Of a stretch of DNA of 55,782 bases, positions 40,705 to 48,678 are shown piece after piece. This DNA is from Akkermansia muciniphila. GTDB taxonomy: Bacteria; Verrucomicrobiota; Verrucomicrobiia; Limisphaerales; SIBE01. The notes beneath the pieces are model-generated. The model searched no databases. It saw only the letters and a list, made by a program, of their open reading frames with translations, and was not told where the DNA came from. The position numbers and the translations under genes are program-made. Location of the stretch: the NCBI GenBank assembly GCA_945861765.1, contig CAMAWP010000010.1:1-55782 (forward strand), read 5' to 3'. How positions within the stretch are numbered: the first letter of the stretch is position 1; each line of letters starts with the position of its first letter.

Positions 40705-42070
40705 ACCGATGGTGCTGGTCGTGGATGATGAGAAGCCGACCCGGGAAGGACTCAGGGCAGCCCTGGAGGAGCGCTACGATGTTTATCTTGCGGATGACGT
40801 GCCTTCGGCAATCGAGCTTTTGGAAAAAGAGCGTTTTGATGTGTTACTGACCGATTTCCGGCTTCCGACTGATGACGGCATGAAATTAATCATGCGCGCC
40901 AAGTCGCTTCCCAAGCCTCCGATTTGCATTCTCATGACTGCTTATGGCTCGGAGGAGGTAGCTGTTGATGCCATGAAACGAGGGGCCGATGATTATATTG
41001 CCAAGGGTCGGCTCCAGATTGACGAACTGGAAATGCGCATTGCCCGCGGCCTCCGGCATCAGAAGCTCGAGACGGAGAACGAGTCACTCAAGCAGCAGCT
41101 CGATAAGAAATTTGGGATCGAGAATATCATTGGCGAATCGCTGCCGATGCAGAGGGTGTTCGAAATGGTACGGCAGGTGGCTCCGACTCGTGTGACTGTG
41201 CTGATTCAAGGTGAGAGTGGGACAGGCAAGGAGCTGATTGCCAAAGCCATTCACCAACTCAGCCCGCGCTCGCGCCATCGGTTAGTCACAGTCCACTGCG
41301 CCGCCTTATCTCCTACGTTGCTAGAGAGTGAACTGTTCGGTCACGAAAGAGGTGCCTTTACCGGAGCGCATGAAAGACGCATCGGGCGATTCGAAGAAGC
41401 GCAGGGCGGCACTTTATTCCTAGACGAGATCGGAGAGATCGACACCGCGACTCAGGTCAAGCTGCTCCGTTTCCTCGGGGAGAGGACCTTCGAGCGCGTG
41501 GGCTCCAACAAGACTTTGACTGCTGACTTGCGGCTCATCGCGGCCACGAACAAAAGTCTCGAGGAAGCAGTCAAAGCGGGAGCGTTCCGGGAGGATTTGT
41601 TTTTTCGGCTGCGCGTGGTGGAACTGTGGCTGCCTCCTCTGCGGGAGCGGGTGGGTGACATCCCGTTGCTGGCCCATAATTTCTTGAAAGAATTTGCTCG
41701 CGAGCACGGAAAAGGAGTGAGCGGCTTTACACCTGAAGCTGTCGAAGCTTTGATGCATTACCATTGGCCGGGGAATGTTCGAGAGCTGCAGGGCGAGGTG
41801 GAGCGCGCGGTGGTTTTCTCACAGAAACCTAAAATCGAGCTGAACGATTTGTCGTTGAATGTTAAGGCCGGCAACGGTCTAGCGCCCGAGACGGGCTCCA
41901 AGATGCTCCTGGGGCCAACGGACTTGACCGTTCAGGAGGCGGAGAAACAGTTGATCATCCACGCTTTAAAAGAGGCCAAAGGCAAGCGGACCTTGGCGGC
42001 TAAGAAGCTTGGAATCAGCCGACGCACATTGCATAGAAAGTTACACGTTTATCATTTAGAAGGATTTTGA
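40697..42070 (+). CDS. Sigma-54-dependent response regulator (NtrC family)
   Basis: 457 aa from ATG 40697 (MIKPMVLVVDDEKPTREGL); an earlier in-frame start at 40568 would lie well inside the kinase gene. Receiver domain with phosphoacceptor D53 (LLTDFRLPTDDG); AAA+ domain with Walker A G172-ESGTG-K178, the sigma-54 contact loop GAFTGA at 219-224, and Walker B GGTLFLDEIGE; C-terminal Fis-type helix-turn-helix (TLAAKKLGISRRTLHRKL). It activates sigma-54 promoters when phosphorylated by the adjacent kinase. No convincing -24/-12 promoter was found by eye in the following polysaccharide genes, so its targets stay open. Confidence 0.95.
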   Translation: MIKPMVLVVDDEKPTREGLRAALEERYDVYLADDVPSAIELLEKERFDVLLTDFRLPTDDGMKLIMRAKSLPKPPICILMTAYGSEEVAVDAMKRGADDYIAKGRLQIDELEMRIARGLRHQKLETENESLKQQLDKKFGIENIIGESLPMQRVFEMVRQVAPTRVTVLIQGESGTGKELIAKAIHQLSPRSRHRLVTVHCAALSPTLLESELFGHERGAFTGAHERRIGRFEEAQGGTLFLDEIGEIDTATQVKLLRFLGERTFERVGSNKTLTADLRLIAATNKSLEEAVKAGAFREDLFFRLRVVELWLPPLRERVGDIPLLAHNFLKEFAREHGKGVSGFTPEAVEALMHYHWPGNVRELQGEVERAVVFSQKPKIELNDLSLNVKAGNGLAPETGSKMLLGPTDLTVQEAEKQLIIHALKEAKGKRTLAAKKLGISRRTLHRKLHVYHLEGF

Positions 42071-42073
42071 AAT

Positions 42074-43876
42074 ATGCCCGGAATACAGGACTGGATTCAT
42101 AAACTGGAAGAAGGCGAAGGGACGCACTACATCAAGCTGGCGGTGATGATGCTCGGCTTGCTGGGCTTGACGGTCGTCTATGACATTCGCGAGTTCAAAA
42201 ACTTTTCCACCCAAGAAGCGATGGACACCGCCCAATTGGCGCGAAATATTTCTCAAGGAAAAGGCTACACCACGGATTTCATCCGGCCGTTAAGCATTCA
42301 TCTGTTGCAGAAGCATCGCGGGGAGGGTGTGCCTGTGCTTCGCGATGATCACCCGGATCTGGCAAATCCTCCCGTCTATCCGGTCGTTGTGGCCGGCTTG
42401 ATGAAGGCATTTCCATTCAGATACGACATCCAAAGGGGACCACGTTTTTGGCGTTACCAACCGGAGCTGTTGATCGCCTTCTTTAATCAAGCGTTGTTTT
42501 TTCTGGCTGCCTTTTTGGTCTTTCGGCTGGCTCGTCGTTTGTTTGATGTGCCGGTGGCTTGGGTTTCCGCGCTCATCTTCGTGGGCTCGGATCTGTTTTG
42601 GCGTTTCAGCGTTTCCGGCCTTTCCACGATGCTATTGGTCAATATCTTTTTAGGAGTTGCGTGGTGTTTGGTAGCCCTGGAACAAAATCATCGTGAGGAA
42701 AAACGGACCGGTCTGTGGTTTATCCTGATGGCCGTTTTCACAGGTGCGTTGGTGGGAATTGGTGCACTGACCCGGTACTCTTTCGCCGCGATGATTGTTC
42801 CGGTGATCGGATTTTTTGCGATCTTCTTTGCGAAACGCCGGATTGTCCTCTGTCTCGCGGCGTTGGCGGCATGCGTTCTTATCATGTCGCCCTGGCTGGC
42901 GCGGAATTACCGGGCGAGCGGCACGCTCTTTGGAACGGCAGGATATGCCGCTTATTTCGAAACCGATCCTTTTCCGGGAAATTGTTTGGAACGGTTTCTG
43001 GACGACAAGTTCGAGCAGGAGTTGGCTCGAACCGAATTCCGCCAGTTCATCCGAAAGCTAACGGTCAACGCAGGGCAAATCATCCAGAATGATCTGCCGA
43101 AGTTGGGCGGAAGCTGGGTGTCGGCCTTCTTTTTAGCGAGCTTGCTGATTCCATTCCGCAGCATCGCGCTGACTCGTATCCGAGTGTTTTTGCTCTTGTG
43201 CCTGCCGGTGTTGATCGTGGTGCAAGCCACCGGAAAAACCTATCTCAGCACCAACTCCCCGGAGGTTAATTCGGAGAATATGTTGGTCCTGATGGCTCCG
43301 CTGGTGTTTGTCTTTGGGGTCGCGATGTATTTCATCCTTCTCGACCAAATCAGTTTGCCCTTCCCTCAATTGCGTTCAGTTGTCACGGGCGTGTTTTGGG
43401 TCTTCACCTGCGCGCCGCTGATTTTCACGTTGTTGCCTCCCCCTTCATTTCCCATTGCCTATCCGCCTTACTGGCCGCCGGGCATCCAAGACATTTCGAA
43501 GTGGATGAAAAAGGAGGAATTGATGATGAGCGACATGCCGTGGGCGGTGGCTTGGTATGGAGATCGAAAATGCGTTTGGGTTACCGTGGATGCACCATTT
43601 GATCCGAAGGCAAAAGTTAAGAGCGACTTTTTCACGATTTATGACTACCAACAGCCCATCCTAGGCCTTTATCTCACGACCTTGACAACCGACGCGCGGT
43701 TCTTCTCTCAGATGCTTAAGGATAAAGATTACGCTTGGGGTCGGTTCATGTTGGAATGCTTGCTTCGGACGAATGTGCCAGCGGGTTTCCCACTGAAGTC
43801 GGCTCCTCGCGGGTTCCTCCAAAACGGCCAGCTTTTTTTGTCTGACCATGAGCGATGGAAAACTCCCTCGAATTAA
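42074..43876 (+). CDS. Multi-pass GT-C-type glycosyltransferase-like membrane protein
   Basis: 600 aa, about 10 transmembrane helices (for example LAVMMLGLLGLTVVY, FFNQALFFLAAFLVF, IVPVIGFFAIFF, LAALAACVLIMSPWLA). The first luminal loop has FSTQEAMDTAQLARNISQGKGY, resembling the acidic-residue loop of GT-C (ArnT/PMT-like) polyprenyl-phosphate sugar transferases. A soluble C-terminal domain (~470-600) follows with DISKWMKKEELMMSDMPWAVAWYG. It would move a sugar from a lipid carrier in the inner membrane. It starts 3 bp after the response regulator stop, so it is co-expressed with corA and the two-component genes, and lies just before the polysaccharide export genes. Family membership is by topology and loop pattern, not close identity. 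Confidence 0.75.
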   Translation: MPGIQDWIHKLEEGEGTHYIKLAVMMLGLLGLTVVYDIREFKNFSTQEAMDTAQLARNISQGKGYTTDFIRPLSIHLLQKHRGEGVPVLRDDHPDLANPPVYPVVVAGLMKAFPFRYDIQRGPRFWRYQPELLIAFFNQALFFLAAFLVFRLARRLFDVPVAWVSALIFVGSDLFWRFSVSGLSTMLLVNIFLGVAWCLVALEQNHREEKRTGLWFILMAVFTGALVGIGALTRYSFAAMIVPVIGFFAIFFAKRRIVLCLAALAACVLIMSPWLARNYRASGTLFGTAGYAAYFETDPFPGNCLERFLDDKFEQELARTEFRQFIRKLTVNAGQIIQNDLPKLGGSWVSAFFLASLLIPFRSIALTRIRVFLLLCLPVLIVVQATGKTYLSTNSPEVNSENMLVLMAPLVFVFGVAMYFILLDQISLPFPQLRSVVTGVFWVFTCAPLIFTLLPPPSFPIAYPPYWPPGIQDISKWMKKEELMMSDMPWAVAWYGDRKCVWVTVDAPFDPKAKVKSDFFTIYDYQQPILGLYLTTLTTDARFFSQMLKDKDYAWGRFMLECLLRTNVPAGFPLKSAPRGFLQNGQLFLSDHERWKTPSN

Positions 43877-43910
43877 CTTGTTCAGTAAATACACTTTAGC
43901 GACTTTCTAA

Positions 43911-43939
43911 TTGACAAGCCATTGGGCTAAACGTAAAAA
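43911..43939 (+). promoter_or_regulatory. Candidate sigma-70 promoter for outer-membrane barrel gene
   Basis: A perfect TTGACA (43911-43916), a 17-bp spacer and TAAAAA (43934-43939, 4 of 6 matches to the -10 consensus) lie 63 bp upstream of the ATG at 44002. It indicates that the export genes can be transcribed apart from the corA operon. Confidence 0.55.
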
Positions 43940-44001
43940 GAACCCACTTTTCGAACAAACAGTTCTTGGGCGAAACTTGTTGAAACAGGATATTATACGA
44001 T

Positions 44002-45249
44002 ATGAAAAAAATGATCACGTCGGCCGGTTTAGTTGTTTTGGGTGCTGCCAGTTTGCAGGCTCAGTATGCCCCTCAGCCAGGACTGACATCCTTCCAAACC
44101 ACAAAACCTTGGAGCGTTTCAGCGTCTCTCCGTGGTTTCTATGATGACAACTACGTCACTCGCCCGTCACATGGAATTGACAGCAAGCGTGATAGTTTCG
44201 GCTTTGAACTCAGCCCGTCGGCCGGGATCAACCTAGTGATGCCGCAGACGTATCTGGGCTTGAACTATGTTTATGGGATGCGATTTTACGAAGATCGAAA
44301 GACCCACCGAGCCGATCATAGCCACCAAGCCAACCTCAAGATCAGCCACGCTTTCACGGAGCGTTACAAATTAGATGTCAGTGATTCCTTCGTTGTTGCC
44401 CAGGAACCTGAAGTCCTCGATCCCGGCACCGCGCGTCGGCTTCGCACTGAAGGTGATAACGTGCGTAACACTGCATCCGCTAACTTCACGGCTGGCCTCA
44501 CTGAACAATTAGGAACCGTTCTTGGATATTCCAATACATTTTACGATTACGAACAGAAGGGCTTCGGGAGCCTCTCGGCGCTGCTGGATCGCATGGAACA
44601 CCTCGGCACGATCAACCTGCGTTGGCAAGCCATTCCAAGCACTGTCGGCATTTTGGGATATCAGTACGGTGTGACGGACTATGACAAAGACAGTTTTTTA
44701 GCTCCGGGCGTTCGTAGTGACCTCCGCGATAGCACATCGCATTATGCCTATCTAGGCGCCGATCACAGTTTCACGCCCGAATTAAATGCTTCTCTGCGCG
44801 TTGGTGCTCAAGTGACCCAATACGACAACGTTGATAAAGACACGGTGAACCCTTATGTCGATGGTAGCGTGACTTGGAATTACAATCCTCAAAGCTCGGT
44901 CCAACTCGGTATTCGGCATACTCGTCAGGCCACGGATATTCCGGGTCTTCTTTTGACCGAGCTCACCTTGGACCAAGAGTCCACGACGATTTATTCGTCC
45001 ATTAACCACAAAATCACATCTAAATTGACGGGCAGTCTGTTGGCCCAAGCTCAACACTCGGAGTTTCAAGGTGGTTCCGTTGATGGTGAAAGCGAGAATT
45101 TCTTAATGGCGGGCTTGAATCTCTCCTACGAGATCAACAAGTTCCTGACGGCCGAAGGAGGATATAACTTTGACCGATTAGATTCTGACGTTCTGGACCG
45201 CAGTTTCGGTCGTAACCGCGTGTATCTCGGCATCCGCGCTACTTACTAA
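44002..45249 (+). CDS. Outer-membrane beta-barrel protein of the exopolysaccharide cluster
   Basis: 415 aa with a signal peptide (MKKMITSAGLVVLGAASLQA, cleavage before Q21). The mature part is made of alternating, aromatic-ended strands (SVSASLRGFYDDNYVT, TYLGLNYVYGMRFYEDRKT, KLDVSDSFVVAQE, VGILGYQYGVTDYDKD, SHYAYLGADHSFTP) and ends with a strand that closes in an aromatic residue (RNRVYLGIRATY). It belongs to the family of barrels found beside polysaccharide export genes, sometimes called BBP2-like. It probably helps export or anchor polymer in the outer membrane. A strong terminator follows. A weak Shine-Dalgarno (AGGA) precedes the ATG. Confidence 0.88.
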   Translation: MKKMITSAGLVVLGAASLQAQYAPQPGLTSFQTTKPWSVSASLRGFYDDNYVTRPSHGIDSKRDSFGFELSPSAGINLVMPQTYLGLNYVYGMRFYEDRKTHRADHSHQANLKISHAFTERYKLDVSDSFVVAQEPEVLDPGTARRLRTEGDNVRNTASANFTAGLTEQLGTVLGYSNTFYDYEQKGFGSLSALLDRMEHLGTINLRWQAIPSTVGILGYQYGVTDYDKDSFLAPGVRSDLRDSTSHYAYLGADHSFTPELNASLRVGAQVTQYDNVDKDTVNPYVDGSVTWNYNPQSSVQLGIRHTRQATDIPGLLLTELTLDQESTTIYSSINHKITSKLTGSLLAQAQHSEFQGGSVDGESENFLMAGLNLSYEINKFLTAEGGYNFDRLDSDVLDRSFGRNRVYLGIRATY

Positions 45250-45274
45250 ATCGATCTAATTGAAACTTTAGTTG

Positions 45275-45310
45275 GGAGGCTGGAATATTCAATCTAGCCT
45301 CCTTTTTTTT
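45275..45310 (+). terminator. Rho-independent terminator after barrel gene
   Basis: The stem GGAGGCT (45275-45281) with AGCCTCC (45296-45302) has a 14-base loop and is followed by eight Ts (45303-45310). It separates the barrel gene from the Wzc-like kinase gene that begins only 5 bp later, so the two are partly uncoupled. Confidence 0.92.
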
Positions 45311-45314
45311 AGCC

Positions 45315-47483
45315 ATGGACGCTCCTAAAAATCCTACATCGCCCGAAACCAAGCTTCACTTCCTGGATTACTGGCGGATTATCCGTATCCGAAAGACGGT
45401 GATCCTTGCCGTCTTCCTGCTCGTCGTCCTCACCACAACTGCGGTGACGTTCATCCTGCCGGAATCGTTTTCCAGCACGGTGCGGATCGAGGTCGGTAAA
45501 GACACCACCGATATCGCCCCACTCCTGATGGGCGGTCAAGGCCCGGCGAGCTATGACCCGTATTTTATTACCACTGAGTTTGAGAAAATTCGGTCGAAAA
45601 CAGTCCTGCATCAGGTCATTACAAACATGAAGTTGCAGACGAAGTGGATTGAACGTTTCCACACCGAAGGTGAGCTCAAACTCGATGAAGTGTTTCAGAT
45701 TTTATCCAAACAGATTGATCTCCGCCAAACACGAAACACTAGTTTGATCGAAATCCGTGTTTACAGTGAAGATCCCAAGGAAGCCGCTGATATCGCTAAT
45801 AACATCGCGGACGTTTATACAAAACTCCGCTTAAAGAAGACTTCATCAGCATCAACGAACAGCATCACGATCTTAAGAACTCAACTCAAGGAACAAGAAG
45901 CGTTGATGAACGCGGCTCAGGAAGACATGGATAGGTTAAGAAAGGAGCTCAAGGTCGGGGATCTAGATGCAGGCGGTCCGATTTCCATTCTTGAGCCTGA
46001 AACCTTGCGCATGATCGAGCGTGACCGCATCCAAGCGGAAAGTGCTTTCGTGATGTATGACACCATTCTCAAAGAGCTCAAGAGCAAGAATAAAGCTGAA
46101 CTCCGAAGAGCTGTCCCCACCGCCTCTCCCGACACCCATTTGAGCGAGCTTTTGAGCAAGTACTACGCAGCCGAAAACACGTTTTCGACGATGGTCAATA
46201 GTTTCGGCCCGGAAAATCCTCAACTCAAGGATATCCATTCGTTGATGACGAATTTAAACGCGCAGATCGAAGAGCGCGTGGATGGAATTCTCGCCGGACT
46301 CGCAACTCAAGCTTCAGCTCAGAAAGCCCGGGCGAGCAGTTTGTCGAACCAAGTCGAGATAGCCCGGACCGAAGATGGTCGAAAAATGGAACAGTACCGT
46401 CCGTACTTCAAAGCCAAACGAGAGGTTGAAACCAAGCAACGCATTTATGAAACCATCAATTTGCGCATCTTGCAGGAGACAGTGGACTCCTCGCTTCCCA
46501 AGCAATCGATCGTCCAGATTATTGATGGAGCTGAGCCAAGCAAACGCGCGGTCCGTCCCAACATCCCGTTGAACATCGCTTTGGGAGTGATCGTAGGTTT
46601 AATCATGGGCTTCGGTCTGGCTTTCTTCATCGAGTATCTGGATACGAGCGTGAAGACCATTGACGATGTGGAGCGAGCGCTGCAAGCCCCGGTCTTGGGG
46701 GTTATTCCTCAAAACGTCGGTGCGCTCATCGACGAAGGGCCGGAAAGTCCGCACGCGGAAGCTTACCGGGTGCTACGAACGAACGTCTTGTTTTCCCGCA
46801 AGGATCCACTGCTCAATTCACTCACCGTTGTGAGCGGCGGCGCTGGTGAAGGCAAGTCCACGACGATTTTCAACTTGGCAACTGTCTTCGCCCAAAACGG
46901 TCAGCGCGTTCTGATCGTGGACTCGGACTTGCGCCGTCCCAGCCTGCACAAGCTGCTGAACGTCTCGAATTCGATCGGGCTCACCAACTACCTTTTGAAG
47001 CAGAACTCACTCGATGAAGTGATTCAGACCACGAGTGTTCCTACTTTGCATTTCATGCCGAGCGGAAAGCTGCCGAGCAGTTCCCTGGGCATCCTCAACT
47101 CGACCCAGATGAAGGAGTTCATCCAAACGGTCAAGAAGCGCTATGATTTTGTCTTCTTTGATTCGCCGCCTATCATGGGTGTGAGCGATGCGTCGATTTT
47201 GGCCAGCGAAGTCGATATGGCTTTGCTTGTAATCCAATACCGGAAATACCCGCAGGCGATGACGTTGCGCGCTAAACAAATGGTTGAAAAGGTGGGCGGC
47301 ACCTTGTTGGGAGTGGTTTTGAACAACATCAACATTTCGCAGGATTCCTACTACTACTATTACAGCGGCTATTACTACGACTACTACTCCAAGCATGACG
47401 ACGACTCCGGCGCCAAGAAGAATGGAGCGAAGAAGACGCCGGAAATCGAGCGGGGTGGGATAGATCTCAAACAAAAATATTGA
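45315..47483 (+). CDS. Wzc-like polysaccharide co-polymerase / tyrosine autokinase
   Basis: 722 aa. N-terminal Wzz domain with the first transmembrane helix (TVILAVFLLVVLTTTAVTFIL), a long periplasmic coiled coil (~170-400), and a second helix (IALGVIVGLIMGFGLAFFIEYL) preceded by the usual Pro-rich PSKRAVRPNIPLN. The cytosolic BY-kinase domain has Walker A G508-AGEG-K514-S, Walker A' VLIVDSDLRRPS and Walker B FVFFDSPP. The tail is a tyrosine cluster (Y679 onward: YYYYYSGYYYDYY), the autophosphorylation region. It controls chain length and export of an exopolysaccharide together with the Wza-like lipoprotein encoded next. Start at 45315 follows the terminator directly. Confidence 0.94.
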   Translation: MDAPKNPTSPETKLHFLDYWRIIRIRKTVILAVFLLVVLTTTAVTFILPESFSSTVRIEVGKDTTDIAPLLMGGQGPASYDPYFITTEFEKIRSKTVLHQVITNMKLQTKWIERFHTEGELKLDEVFQILSKQIDLRQTRNTSLIEIRVYSEDPKEAADIANNIADVYTKLRLKKTSSASTNSITILRTQLKEQEALMNAAQEDMDRLRKELKVGDLDAGGPISILEPETLRMIERDRIQAESAFVMYDTILKELKSKNKAELRRAVPTASPDTHLSELLSKYYAAENTFSTMVNSFGPENPQLKDIHSLMTNLNAQIEERVDGILAGLATQASAQKARASSLSNQVEIARTEDGRKMEQYRPYFKAKREVETKQRIYETINLRILQETVDSSLPKQSIVQIIDGAEPSKRAVRPNIPLNIALGVIVGLIMGFGLAFFIEYLDTSVKTIDDVERALQAPVLGVIPQNVGALIDEGPESPHAEAYRVLRTNVLFSRKDPLLNSLTVVSGGAGEGKSTTIFNLATVFAQNGQRVLIVDSDLRRPSLHKLLNVSNSIGLTNYLLKQNSLDEVIQTTSVPTLHFMPSGKLPSSSLGILNSTQMKEFIQTVKKRYDFVFFDSPPIMGVSDASILASEVDMALLVIQYRKYPQAMTLRAKQMVEKVGGTLLGVVLNNINISQDSYYYYYSGYYYDYYSKHDDDSGAKKNGAKKTPEIERGGIDLKQKY

Positions 47484-47521
47484 TCCCTGTTCCCGGGTTC
47501 AACCACTAAGCAGTCCTTATC

Positions 47522-48187
47522 ATGAATTCGTTTTTGAAAATGTGTGCGTGCGCTTTTCGCCTGAGCGGTCTGCTGGCGGTAATGTTGAGTCTCGTCGGAT
47601 GTAAGACCATGGACCCTGCTTCTGACGGGTCTGCGGGCCCAGACGGAACATCCCTCAATGGAAACCTTGCATCAGCGGGAACAAACGGTGCCTCATCCCC
47701 TAGGAGTTCCTCGGACCTTCTTCGGCGAGGAGATCCAATTACCATTATTTTTTCCGGTGTCCAGGATCCGCCGAACCGGCACGAAGAGCGGATCAAGGAC
47801 GATGGCAAAATTACTTTGCCCTTGATCGGTTCGGTCGAGGCAATCGGGAAAACAATGGGAGAGTTGCAGGATGAAATTCGTGGGCTTTACGTTGATAAAT
47901 ACTACAAACGATTGAACGTTATCGTGACCAGCGAAGCACGCGTCTTCATGGTCAGTGGAGAGGTCAGAAAGCCAGATCGCCATCAATACCTCGGCGAGAT
48001 GACACTGCTGAAGGCCATTGCCGCGGCGGGTGATTTCTCGGACTTTGCAAATCGAAAGAAAGTGCAGATCACTCGATCTAACGGCCAGAAAATAGTCGTT
48101 AATTGCACCCAGGCCCTTAGAGATCAGAAGCTGGATGTTCGGATCTACCCGGACGACCAAATCTTTGTTCCTCGCCGTCTCTGGTAG
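47522..48187 (+). CDS. Wza-like polysaccharide export lipoprotein
   Basis: 221 aa. Lipoprotein signal with lipobox LVGC, Cys27 (VMLSLVGCKTMD). After a low-complexity Ser/Gly stretch, the Poly_export domain begins (LRRGDPITIIFSGVQDPP, EERIKDDGKITLPLIGSVEAIGKTMGELQDEI), followed by one SLBB domain (RVFMVSGEVRKPDRHQYLGEMTLLKAIAAAGDF). Wza proteins form the outer-membrane channel for capsule or exopolysaccharide. Being shorter than E. coli Wza (~380 aa) and having one SLBB, it is of the small type common outside enterobacteria, and the adjacent outer-membrane barrel may complete the pore. It begins 38 bp after wzc. Confidence 0.93.
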   Translation: MNSFLKMCACAFRLSGLLAVMLSLVGCKTMDPASDGSAGPDGTSLNGNLASAGTNGASSPRSSSDLLRRGDPITIIFSGVQDPPNRHEERIKDDGKITLPLIGSVEAIGKTMGELQDEIRGLYVDKYYKRLNVIVTSEARVFMVSGEVRKPDRHQYLGEMTLLKAIAAAGDFSDFANRKKVQITRSNGQKIVVNCTQALRDQKLDVRIYPDDQIFVPRRLW

Positions 48188-48577
48188 ATGGTTCAATTAA
48201 AGATCCTTACTGGTCGGCAAGCGGGTTTGGCGTGCGCGCCAGATCAATTTCCTTGCGTTATAGGCCGCTCAGCTTCGGCCGAGGTTCGAGTCGATGAAGA
48301 CGGAGTTTGGGATCGGCATTTGGAAATCAGTTTGGACTTCCCCGAGGGATTTATTCTCAAGACTCTGCCAAACTGTCTGGCCTCGATCAATGGCCAAAGG
48401 TTCGAACGGGCTATCCTCCGAAACGGAGACATCATCGAAGTCGGGCTTCTCAGGATCCAATTCTCTCTGAAAGAAACTCAGCAGGAGAGTTTGCGGACGC
48501 GCGAAGTATTGACTTGGCTGAGCTTTGGAATTCTGTCCCTTGCCCAGATCGGATTAATTTATTGGCTATCGCGTTAG
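48188..48577 (+). CDS. Membrane-anchored FHA-domain protein
   Basis: 129 aa. Its ATG directly follows the Wza-like stop, so the two are coupled. Residues ~20-95 look like an FHA domain: CVIGRSASAEVRVDEDGVWDRHLEISLD (GR...S..R.H pattern), INGQRFERAILRNGDIIEVGLLRIQF. One transmembrane helix (LTWLSFGILSLAQIGLIYWL) ends the protein. FHA domains bind phosphothreonine peptides. Here it could read the phosphorylation state of the polysaccharide machinery, though the kinase next door is tyrosine-specific, so a Ser/Thr kinase elsewhere would be needed (inference). Confidence 0.8.
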   Translation: MVQLKILTGRQAGLACAPDQFPCVIGRSASAEVRVDEDGVWDRHLEISLDFPEGFILKTLPNCLASINGQRFERAILRNGDIIEVGLLRIQFSLKETQQESLRTREVLTWLSFGILSLAQIGLIYWLSR

Positions 48578-48678
48578 ATCCGAAAAAACGGTGGCTGCTT
48601 TCGTCAGAACGCGAGTCGGGTTCGAGTGATTTCCACCGGTTTCATCTCGGGGCCGCCCAGGACAACCAGCCAGCCGCG

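Noticed and set aside
43966-43983. TTGGGCGAAACTTGTT, possible sigma-54 promoter before the barrel gene
   Set aside because: Spacing from GG to the -12 element is wrong and GC is absent.
42074-48577. PEP-CTERM/exosortase sorting system
   Set aside because: The polysaccharide genes suggested it, but no exosortase or PEP-CTERM tail was found.
48578-48678. AAACGGTGG ... CCACCGGTTT pairing between convergent genes
   Set aside because: Loop is long, arms short with a mismatch and no T-run; not a convincing terminator.
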